From assembly GCA_014382645.1 (NCBI GenBank), contig JACNJI010000427.1, positions 1 through 19,070 of the forward strand: a stretch of 19,070 nucleotides of DNA, written 5' to 3'. The notes beneath the pieces are model-generated. The model searched no databases and was not told where the DNA came from. It was given only the letters and a program-made list of their open reading frames with translations. Position 1 is the first letter of the stretch, and the number at the start of each line of letters is the position of its first letter. This document shows positions 7,248 through 13,841 of the stretch, piece after piece. Source of the DNA: Verrucomicrobiota bacterium (GTDB taxonomy: Bacteria > Verrucomicrobiota > Verrucomicrobiia > Opitutales > Seribacteraceae). The translations under genes were made by a program, and so were the position numbers.

Positions 7248-7613
7248 ATGTTTCAGTTGACATTTAGCGATCAAAGCATGGCCGAGGTTAACGCCCTCGA
7301 CCATGTCGGTCAATTGGAGCTTATGGAAAAACTAAGTTCCCTAACCTCCGAGGTTATTTCAGAAAAAGATTCCGATGTCGGTCGTTTTAGTCGCAACGGT
7401 AAGAACTTTTTCAGAATGCGGATTGGTGACCTGAGGATTTACCTTGAACGGGGAGATAAAACACTGCACTGCCACTATATCTTGAGAAAAAACACATTTA
7501 ACGACTTTGTTGTTCGTTTCAAACTCCCGGTAAGTGAAGAAAAAGACCTAGAAAAAGACCAGTCATTCTGGAATTATCTTGAAGCTTTAGCAAAAAGGAG
7601 GGAACGTGAATAA
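7248..7613 (+). CDS. RelE/ParE-fold-like protein, no antitoxin partner seen
   Basis: This 121-residue protein resembles the RelE/ParE toxin superfamily: a first strand FQLTFSDQ, a helix with LDHVGQLELMEKLSSL, then the three-strand core GRFSRNGKNFFRMRIGDLRI (45-64), YLERGDKTLHCHYILRK (65-81) and NTFNDFVVRFKLP (82-94). The 'R-x-G-D-x-R-I-Y' and 'L-x-K-x-T-x-x-D-F' patterns are typical of RelE-like mRNA interferases and of a conserved chromosomal family I recall as 'cytotoxic translational repressor' in Opitutales. A C-terminal charged extension (95-121) is unusual for RelE. No antitoxin-like gene flanks it; downstream is 247 bp and then dnaN. Toxin activity is therefore unproven, and it may be a domesticated RNA-binding or translation-linked protein. 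No Shine-Dalgarno precedes the ATG. Confidence 0.7.
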   Translation: MFQLTFSDQSMAEVNALDHVGQLELMEKLSSLTSEVISEKDSDVGRFSRNGKNFFRMRIGDLRIYLERGDKTLHCHYILRKNTFNDFVVRFKLPVSEEKDLEKDQSFWNYLEALAKRRERE

Positions 7614-7624
7614 TTAGATGGCGG

Positions 7625-7647
7625 GGTGTATACAAGGTGTGAACACC
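7625..7647. repeat. GGTGT direct repeats with a short inverted copy, upstream of dnaN
   Basis: GGTGT occurs at 7625-7629 and 7636-7640, 11 bp apart (about one helical turn). The second copy faces ACACC at 7643-7647 across a two-base centre, making a 12-bp inverted repeat. It lies just after the RelE-like stop and about 215 bp before dnaN. It could be an operator or the base of a small stem, but the arms are only 5 bp. Confidence 0.35.
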
Positions 7648-7770
7648 AAAATTTTTATTCACGGGTTTGGCAAGTATTCTCATTTTTTTGGGCTTTTATT
7701 AATATACCGATTTTTCCGTAACCAATTTGTGTTCAACTTGATAAGATATCTATTATTGTTATTCAAGGGA

Positions 7771-7776
7771 TATAAT
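7771..7776 (+). promoter_or_regulatory. dnaN: Candidate -10 element for dnaN
   Basis: A perfect TATAAT sits in the 247-bp AT-rich gap before dnaN, about 84 bp from the ATG. No good -35 lies 16-18 bp upstream; the nearest TTGATA (7738-7743) is too far. The call rests on the hexamer and its position only. No other gene, and no cluster of DnaA boxes, was seen in this gap. Confidence 0.35.
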
Positions 7777-7860
7777 AAGAAGATTAAATTCTTTTAAATT
7801 GTCTTTCTTATATAATTATCGTTTGCCGGTTACCTTCAAAACCTCAAAATTGCTTAGACA

Positions 7861-9015
7861 ATGAAGTTCAAAATAAACCGAGATTTTTTCAGTTCTGGCC
7901 TCCAGTTGGTCAACAGCGTGGTTGGCACTCGCAAGACAATGCCAATCCTTCAAAATGTTTTAATAGAAGCGGAAGCAGGCAAGGTGTCGCTAACGACAAC
8001 TAACCTAGACCTGGGGGCCAGATGCTCGGTTAAAGCAGAAGTTGCTGAACCTGGAGCTGTAACCTTGCCGGTGAAGGAGCTGGGCAGCATTATTCGCCAA
8101 CTCGCGGATATGGAAGTAAGCGTAGAAACCGGTGCCGACCCAAAGGCGACAATAACCACAAGGGGATCCGTTTTTAATGTGATGGGAATGGAAAGTAAAG
8201 AATTCCCGCCCCTGCCTACGCTTGAAGGACAACAAGATTTCGATCTAGATCGTGCGGAATTAATCCAGATGCTCAAGAATGTTTCTTATGCACAGTCCCT
8301 AAACGAGGAACGCTATATGTTAAAAGGGGTTTACTTTCTTTTCTCGGAAGACGAACTGGCACTGGTAGCAACCGATGGTCGACGCCTTGCGGTCACAAAA
8401 CGTACTCTTGGAGAAAAAACAAACGAGGGAGGAGAGTTCATTTTGCCATCCTCTTCCGTTTCCGAGCTGGAAAGAATTCCTAACCTGGGTAATTCGGTGC
8501 GTGTTTCATTTACCGACAGGCAGGTGGCTTTTGAGATGAAAATAGGTAATCAAAAAGTCGAAGAGGGTGAAGCCGGAAAAGGTTTTGTCGAATCAGTTTA
8601 CCTCGTTTCAAAAGTCGTGGAAGGAAAGTATCCAAACTACAAGCAAGTCATCCCAAAAGACAGTTTTAATCGCAGTGAAGTAGAGCGAGAATTATTGCAA
8701 GAATGTGTGACTAGAGCAGCATTGGTATCAGATGACAAAGTAACCTTTAGGCTAAAACCCTACGAACTAGAAATAACAGGTCAAAGCATCTTGGGGGATG
8801 CACGCGAGTCCATGTCGATTGAGTACGATGGAGAAAATGCTACGGTTTCCTTCAACCCTCGTTTCCTGCTCGATCCATTGAAGTCTTTGACAAAAGACAA
8901 GGTTTTTTTTGAATTTAGAGACGATATGAGTCCAGGTGTTTTTCGTACAGACGGTCCAAAAGAAGGAGACCCCCTAAGTTTCCTTTGTGTTGTAATGCCC
9001 ATCCGAACAGATTAA
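7861..9015 (+). CDS. dnaN: DNA polymerase III subunit beta (sliding clamp)
   Basis: This is the ring-forming processivity clamp, a dimer that encircles DNA and tethers polymerase III and other partners through its hydrophobic groove. The 384 residues fit the family's usual length (about 365-385) and three-domain layout. Typical features are MKFKINRDFFSSGLQLV with VVGTRKTMPILQNVLIEA at the start, VSLTTTNLDLGARC, FPPLP before domain 2, LVATDGRRLA in domain 2, and VVEGKYPNYKQVIP leading into domain 3. It ends in VVMPIRTD, matching the VMPMR-type C-terminus that lines the partner-binding groove. A short acidic insertion (GNQKVEEGEAGKG) lies before domain 3. dnaA, recF and gyrB are not adjacent, so this is not the classical dnaA-dnaN origin arrangement within the window. 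A hairpin with a T-run follows 34 bp after the stop. Confidence 0.97.
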   Translation: MKFKINRDFFSSGLQLVNSVVGTRKTMPILQNVLIEAEAGKVSLTTTNLDLGARCSVKAEVAEPGAVTLPVKELGSIIRQLADMEVSVETGADPKATITTRGSVFNVMGMESKEFPPLPTLEGQQDFDLDRAELIQMLKNVSYAQSLNEERYMLKGVYFLFSEDELALVATDGRRLAVTKRTLGEKTNEGGEFILPSSSVSELERIPNLGNSVRVSFTDRQVAFEMKIGNQKVEEGEAGKGFVESVYLVSKVVEGKYPNYKQVIPKDSFNRSEVERELLQECVTRAALVSDDKVTFRLKPYELEITGQSILGDARESMSIEYDGENATVSFNPRFLLDPLKSLTKDKVFFEFRDDMSPGVFRTDGPKEGDPLSFLCVVMPIRTD

Positions 9016-9048
9016 TTATACCAAACCAACTCTAGTTTAGCGGAAATG

Positions 9049-9067
9049 AGGATTCCATCCTTTTTTT
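9049..9067 (+). terminator. Rho-independent terminator after dnaN
   Basis: AGGAT (9049-9053) and ATCCT (9057-9061) form a five-pair stem with a TCC loop, followed at once by a continuous T-run to 9067. It lies 34 bp beyond the dnaN stop. The stem is short, but position and T-run fit well. Confidence 0.55.
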
Positions 9068-9141
9068 AAACTCATTTATATTTTGGTAAACAGTGTTTCT
9101 ATAAATTCAGGCATTTATAAATTTCATATAGGCTATAATCC

Positions 9142-10149
9142 TTAACCGCCAATATGATGCATTTCAACCTTGTCGAGAGTGCCCCTTAACTGTGAACGAT
9201 CTTCAGAGTACTTATCTTTTCGTAGTGTCCATATTTTCGAAATAAGATCTATAAAATCATCGTCATTAAGTCCTTTTCTCATCTGTGACCTAATATCAAA
9301 ACCTTTCGTCCCGAAAAGGCATGTAAAAATATGACCATCGGCACTCACTCTTGCTCTCACGCAATCCCGACAAAAAGGTTTGGTTATTGATGAGATAAGT
9401 CCTATCTCCCATGATGAACCACTTTCCTTATATCTTTGTGCGACTTCACCACGATAGCTAGATCCAATGGGTTCCAGAGAAAATCGCGACTGCAGCACCT
9501 TTAGAATATCACGAGCTGTAAAAACCTTTTCCTCTATCCATTGATTGTGATTTCCAACATCCATAAACTCAATGAATCTAGTATTTATTCCTAGTTGATT
9601 TCCGTATTCTGCAATTGGAATAATTTGATCTTCATTTACTCCTTTTTGCACCACCACATTTATTTTTACATATAAGCCAACGCTTATCGCAGCTTCTATT
9701 CCTTTTGTTACATCTTGAACTGATGAAAACCCACCATTCATATATTTGAATGTAGTTTCCTTTAAAGAATCTAGGCTGACGGTAACTCTCTTTAGGCCAG
9801 AATCGAACAATTCTTTAGCGTATTTCGAAAGTAAAAAGCCGTTTGTCGTTAGTGCTAAATCTTCATAACTCCCCAATTCACATAACATTTTGACAAGCAA
9901 GGGTAAATCCCGTCGTAGTAGCGGCTCGCCACCTGTGATTCTTTATTAAATGGCCCCAAAAAAACTAAATATTTTTGCGAGTCTGGTGATTTCTTCAAAT
10001 GTGAGGATTTCTCCCTTGGGCAAAAATGCATATTGCGGACCAAATATTTCTGCAGGCATACAGTATTTGCAACGGAAATTACAGCGGTCGGTAACTGAAA
10101 TCCTTAAATCTCGAATCGGTCTACCCAGAGTATCTTTAACTTTACCCAT
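9142..10149 (-). pseudogene. moaA: GTP 3',8-cyclase MoaA, interrupted by two in-frame TAA codons
   Basis: MoaA is a radical SAM enzyme that starts molybdenum cofactor synthesis by converting GTP to 3',8-cyclo-GTP. Read in one frame from the ATG at 10149, the 336 codons (including the final stop) cover the whole family. They contain the SAM cluster motif CNFRCKYC (Cys23, 27, 30), [14 protein letters not shown], then ITGGEPLLRRDLPLL, ALTTNGFLL, the C-terminal cluster FCRDCVRARVSADGHIFTC (Cys at codons 260, 263, 277), and the terminal HHIGG with the conserved Gly-Gly. Codons 68 and 69 (9943-9948) are TAA TAA, exactly where relatives have the two residues before R-I/L-T-G-G-E-P. No frameshift is involved, since both halves are in the same frame. 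Everything else looks under selection. The gene may be recently dead, misassembled, or read through. A downstream TTG at 9900 could restart but would lack the SAM cluster. The gene is AT-rich compared with its neighbours and lies divergent to moeA. Confidence 0.85.
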
Positions 10150-10203
10150 TTTACATTTTCGTAGTTCTGATTTTATGAAGCAACTTATATTTCATATCTA
10201 TTT

Positions 10204-11436
10204 ATGATACCTTCTCTATTAACCGTAAAGGATGCAATTTCACTTATTCATAAAAATGTTAATTCTCTGAATCTCGAGAATGTCTTCTTGTCTGAATCCG
10301 CGGGGCGCATTCTCCGACAACCTTTAATGGCCGACCGAGCGTTCCCCCCGTTCGATAGAGTGATGATGGATGGTTTTGCCATAAACAGTGATGCGTGGTT
10401 CGCAGGCCTTCGCAAGTTTGTAGTATGTGGTCAACAAATGGCAGGTTATATTGGCGCAGGCGTCGAATCTGTACAGGAATGCGTAGAGGTTGCGACGGGT
10501 GCATCTCTACCTACAGGAACCGATACGGTTCTGCCTGTTGAGTGGGTCGCAAGGATTGATGACGAGGTCGTTATCACTTCTCCAGCTGGAGTTCGCGTTG
10601 AATCTGGACTTTTTGTCCATCGCAAAGGAAGTGATCACGCCAAGGGTGATCAACTTGTTTCCAGTGGGAGTACGTTGAATCCAGGAGAGGTGGCGGTTGC
10701 CGCAACTTGTGGATATAAAACACTTACGGTGTCCCGTCTCCCGGTGGTCGGCATTCTTGGTACAGGCGAAGAACTCGTTGCCGTGGAATCGACTCCTACG
10801 CCTTTTCAAATACGCGAATCTAATATACATGCCCTATCTGCGGCCTGCGTTTTAGAAGGACTTCGGCCCCCTGTTGTTAATCGAGTGCCTGACGACCGGG
10901 ACAAGATTAGCGAAGCGGTAGAAATGCTTGTCGGCACATCAGACCTTTTGATTTTCACGGGAGGGGTTTCCGTAGGTCGTAAGGATTATCTTCCAGACGT
11001 TCTTGCCGGTTGTGGCTTCGAGACAATTTTTCACGGTGTTCGCCAATCCCCCGGCAAGCCATTGTGGTTCGGTAAGATTTCGGACGGACCAATTGCATTT
11101 GGATTACCCGGAAATCCCATATCTGCAGTCGTTGGCTTCGTCCGCTATGTCCGATTAACACTAAACCTCTTGCAAGGCATTAGAGCTAATTCCCCAATTA
11201 CGGCAGAGTTGACGGAACCTTTTAATTATACACCTTCGTTCACCCGATTCCTGCCGGTATGCATACAGGAAAGCACATCAGGGGCAATGTGCGTGCAGCC
11301 TCGACCGCCAAATAATTCTGGCGACTTGGCGGCTTTGGTGGGGACAGATGGATTTGTCGAACTTCCAGAGGACGAAAAGTGTTATCCCAAAGGCTACCTA
11401 GCCGCTTTCTTTCCCTGGAGACATCGCGGAAATTAA
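10204..11436 (+). CDS. moeA: Molybdopterin molybdenumtransferase MoeA
   Basis: MoeA inserts molybdate into adenylylated molybdopterin in the cytoplasm, the last step of basic molybdenum cofactor synthesis. The 410 residues match the family. Motifs in order are PPFDRVMMDGFAI (48-60), ATGASLPTGTDTVLPVEW (97-114), GSDHAKGDQLVSSGSTLNPG (142-161), GILGTGEELV (183-192), SNIHAL, FTGGVSVGRKDYL (251-263), QSPGKPLWFG (281-290), GLPGNPISAVVGF (300-312), and NNSGDLAALVGTDGFVELP near the C-terminus. All expected Asp/Gly/Pro loop residues of the MoCF-binding domain are present, so it looks functional. It is divergent from moaA with a 54-bp intergenic gap. Its stop overlaps the stop of the convergent aminomutase gene within a shared TTAA. 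No Shine-Dalgarno precedes the ATG. Confidence 0.95.
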   Translation: MIPSLLTVKDAISLIHKNVNSLNLENVFLSESAGRILRQPLMADRAFPPFDRVMMDGFAINSDAWFAGLRKFVVCGQQMAGYIGAGVESVQECVEVATGASLPTGTDTVLPVEWVARIDDEVVITSPAGVRVESGLFVHRKGSDHAKGDQLVSSGSTLNPGEVAVAATCGYKTLTVSRLPVVGILGTGEELVAVESTPTPFQIRESNIHALSAACVLEGLRPPVVNRVPDDRDKISEAVEMLVGTSDLLIFTGGVSVGRKDYLPDVLAGCGFETIFHGVRQSPGKPLWFGKISDGPIAFGLPGNPISAVVGFVRYVRLTLNLLQGIRANSPITAELTEPFNYTPSFTRFLPVCIQESTSGAMCVQPRPPNNSGDLAALVGTDGFVELPEDEKCYPKGYLAAFFPWRHRGN

Positions 11437-12620
11437 GTCAAAATTTTATCGCGGATGCCATCTATATTTGGGACATGACCGATGGTGCCGCCAATAAGAG
11501 GATAGCGATAAGTTTTACCCAGGAAGTTTTTGAAAACGATTTCATTTTCAGAAATCCGCTCTACGTAATCAGGGTTTATCGGAACCTTGCCCCCCCCTCC
11601 CGGGGCATCGATCACAAATTGCGGTACGGCATAACCCGTGGTGTGTCCGCGTAAACCGCGAATAATATCCAGACCCGTAGAGATGTCGGATCGAAGATGT
11701 GAACTGCCCGTAATAAGGTCACACTGGTACAAATAATAAGGTCTGACGCGCATCATTAAAAGGCGATGGACAAGACTTTTCATGACCATCAAATCGTCGT
11801 TAACTCCGCGCAGCAGAACAGATTGATTCCCCAAGGGCACTCCGGAAAAAGCTAGTTGCTCGCATGCGCTTTTAAGTTCGACAGTACATTCCGTGGGATG
11901 ATTAACGTGAATACTCATCCAAACGGGCCCGTGCTTTCGGAAGATTTCCGACAATTCCGGCGTGATACGCTGTGGCAGAAACACTGGTATCCGAGACCCA
12001 ATACGAACAAATTCGACATGAGGAATCTTCCGCAAGCGACCGAGAAGATAATCAAGTTTACGATCCGACAAAAGCAATGGATCGCCACCACTCAAGAGGA
12101 CATCGCGAATGCTGCTATTTTGTTCAATGTAGGCGAGTCCATCCTCTAGAGCAGGATGAAAATTGTAATCCTGGGCATTTGAAACCATCCGACTTCTAGT
12201 GCAGTAGCGACAATATGAAGCACATCGGTCTGTAACCAAAAACAAGACTCTATCTGGATATCGGTGAACGATTCCAGCAACGGGAGAGTGTTCATCTTCA
12301 CCAACGGGATCCAACATTTCCTCTTGGCTGGTTGTCATTTCTTCCACTCTTGGAATAACCTGGAGGCGAATGGGGCAGTTGGCGTTTTTGCGATCTATCA
12401 AATTAAAGAAAAAAGGTGTGATCGCCATCGACAGTTTACTATACGCAAGGCGGCACCCCTCACGTTCTTCATGGGTCAATTCTAGGTATTCCTCAAGTTG
12501 GGAAAGGCTTGTTATGCGGTTCCGTAGCTGCCAAGACCAGTTGTTCCAGTCCTTGTCGTCAACCTCGTGCCACAAGCCTTTTCCGCTGAACCACTTCTCT
12601 TTGCTGTCTTCGGGGTACAT
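11433..12620 (-). CDS. kamA: Lysine 2,3-aminomutase family radical SAM/PLP enzyme (KamA-like)
   Basis: Family members use S-adenosylmethionine, a 4Fe-4S cluster and PLP to move the lysine alpha-amino group to C3, giving beta-lysine. From the ATG at 12620 the protein has 395 residues, like KamA. The N-terminus has LWHEVDDKDWNNWSWQLRNR and LELTHEE, which are typical. The SAM cluster motif is CASYCRYC (Cys133, 137, 140) followed by TRSRMV. DVLLSGGDPLLL comes next, and the PLP lysine sits in VIDAPGGGGKVPI (Lys345). A frame extension to a TTG at 12707 adds a hydrophobic/basic stretch not usual for the family, so I prefer 12620. The three C-terminal cysteines that, with one mid-protein Cys, bind zinc in clostridial KamA are absent; only the YQCDL Cys is present. 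No acetyltransferase (ablB) or EF-P gene is nearby, so beta-lysine osmolyte, EF-P modification and catabolism are all open. Confidence 0.87.
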   Translation of the reverse strand: MYPEDSKEKWFSGKGLWHEVDDKDWNNWSWQLRNRITSLSQLEEYLELTHEEREGCRLAYSKLSMAITPFFFNLIDRKNANCPIRLQVIPRVEEMTTSQEEMLDPVGEDEHSPVAGIVHRYPDRVLFLVTDRCASYCRYCTRSRMVSNAQDYNFHPALEDGLAYIEQNSSIRDVLLSGGDPLLLSDRKLDYLLGRLRKIPHVEFVRIGSRIPVFLPQRITPELSEIFRKHGPVWMSIHVNHPTECTVELKSACEQLAFSGVPLGNQSVLLRGVNDDLMVMKSLVHRLLMMRVRPYYLYQCDLITGSSHLRSDISTGLDIIRGLRGHTTGYAVPQFVIDAPGGGGKVPINPDYVERISENEIVFKNFLGKTYRYPLIGGTIGHVPNIDGIRDKILT

Positions 12621-12737
12621 ATTAAATTTAAAAATCAAGAGTAGTCTTCTGTACAAAAAGGTCAATCGTCTGTTGGGTTTTAAGAAACTGATATTTTCCT
12701 TTGCCAACCAAAAACGTTATGTCCAGATTAACCATTT

Positions 12738-13826
12738 ATGAATCGTATAAGATTCTTACTGGCAATTGCGGGATTATGGTCTTCGGCCTTTGCCTTGGAC
12801 AACCAAGAGGATATGCCGCCGTTCCGATTGCCGGGGGTCGATGGCCTCATTTATAATTCAACAGACTTCAGGAAATCCGAACTGCTCGTAATTGTCTTTC
12901 TCTCAAACCACTGCCCGACATCACAAATATTTCAGCATCGCATCATTCGTTTGGCAAAAGAGTATCGGAATAAAGGATTGGCTGTTGTTGCCATATCGCC
13001 AAACGATCCAGAAGCTATTTTGCCAGACGAATTGTCGTCTTCGGCATTGGGTGATACTCTCCCCGAGATGGCATTGCGGGCAAGAGAATTGCAATATCCC
13101 TTCCCATATCTTTATGACGGGAAAACGCAAGAGGTAGCAAAAGCCTATGGGGTTCGCGTAACTCCCCATGCTTTCCTCTTCGATAAGAAACGAAAACTTC
13201 GGTATTCTGGAAGGATTGGAGACCCAAAAAACCCGGATCGGGAGGATCGCGAAGAGCTGAGAATTGCGATTAACTCCTTGAATCATGGAATCGAACCGGC
13301 GGTGGTTCGCGGGCTAGTTTTTGGAAATTCTATCAAGTGGATTAAAGATCGTATAATTGCCGAAAAAACGAGAGAGCGTTTTGCTAGAGAAAGCGTTTAT
13401 TTGAAAACTGCGAATATAAGAACACTTAAGTTTGTTAGAAGGAATGATTCAAAACTACCAAAATTAATTTATGTATGGAGCAATCAAGATAAGAATAACC
13501 GTCAAGAATTGCTTCAACTTGCTGCAATCCATAAAATTTACAGAAAAAGGGGATTAAAGCTAGTTACTATTTGTGTGGATGGCAATGATTTCACTGATGT
13601 CGCGAAAAAACTCTTAATCGAAACTCAGTCTTCAGGAACAAATTATATTTGCTCAGGCACCGAAATTTCTCCAGTTGTTGAGCTCAGAGCAGAAGAGGGA
13701 CTAGAAACAACTCCATTTCTTGGATTATTAACATCTGAAGCTAAGATTTTTTATCGATCGACGAAGGGGTTGGAACCATTAACTATCAAACAGCATATTA
13801 TTGAAGTACTTAATTTAAAAAAGTGA
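12738..13826 (+). CDS. Exported redoxin with two thioredoxin-like domains, the second lacking CxxC
   Basis: The 362-residue protein has a signal peptide (MNRIRFLLAIAGLWSSAFA, cleavage near 19). Domain 1 (about 25-180) is AhpC/TlpA-like: PPFRLPGVDGLIYN, IVFLSNHCPTSQ with a single Cys59, VVAISPND, a YDGKTQEVAKAYGV helix, and cis-Pro143 in VTPHAFLFD. The following VFGNSIKW segment matches a GCxIKW motif that I recall in related redoxins, here with Asn in place of Cys. Domain 2 (about 240-360) again looks TlpA-like: LPKLIYVWSNQDKNNRQELL, KIYRKRGLKLVTICVD, and TTPFLGLL near the cis-Pro position. Its CxxC site is replaced by DKNN. It may be a periplasmic peroxide or disulfide sensor, or a structural partner. 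Domain 2 DNA is much more AT-rich than domain 1 DNA. The stop lies 15 bp before the Gfo/Idh/MocA gene, so the two are likely cotranscribed. Confidence 0.8.
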   Translation: MNRIRFLLAIAGLWSSAFALDNQEDMPPFRLPGVDGLIYNSTDFRKSELLVIVFLSNHCPTSQIFQHRIIRLAKEYRNKGLAVVAISPNDPEAILPDELSSSALGDTLPEMALRARELQYPFPYLYDGKTQEVAKAYGVRVTPHAFLFDKKRKLRYSGRIGDPKNPDREDREELRIAINSLNHGIEPAVVRGLVFGNSIKWIKDRIIAEKTRERFARESVYLKTANIRTLKFVRRNDSKLPKLIYVWSNQDKNNRQELLQLAAIHKIYRKRGLKLVTICVDGNDFTDVAKKLLIETQSSGTNYICSGTEISPVVELRAEEGLETTPFLGLLTSEAKIFYRSTKGLEPLTIKQHIIEVLNLKK

Positions 13827-13841
13827 AGAGTTTATAATAAA

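Noticed and set aside
7022..7267. 81-codon open frame before the RelE-like gene, as a possible antitoxin
   Set aside because: Composition is Phe/Ser/Cys-rich with no DNA-binding or antitoxin-like pattern, it has no Shine-Dalgarno, and it overlaps the RelE-like start by 20 bases. It looks like chance in AT-rich DNA.
7655..7663. Single DnaA-box-like TTATTCACG near dnaN, as a sign of oriC
   Set aside because: It is one copy with a mismatch, there is no cluster of boxes, and dnaA, recF and gyrB are absent.
9100..9119. Inverted repeat TATAAAT / ATTTATA between dnaN and moaA, as a moaA terminator
   Set aside because: The stem is pure A/T with a six-base loop, and no T-run follows on the minus strand, so it is weak as a terminator and common by chance.
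9855..10043. 62-codon frame overlapping the moaA break, as evidence of a frameshift
   Set aside because: The conserved MoaA halves lie in one and the same frame on either side of the two TAA codons. The other frame encodes no MoaA motif.
12621..12707. 29-residue N-terminal extension of the aminomutase from a TTG
   Set aside because: The extension is basic and hydrophobic, is not typical of KamA, and relies on TTG. The ATG at 12620 gives the expected family N-terminus.
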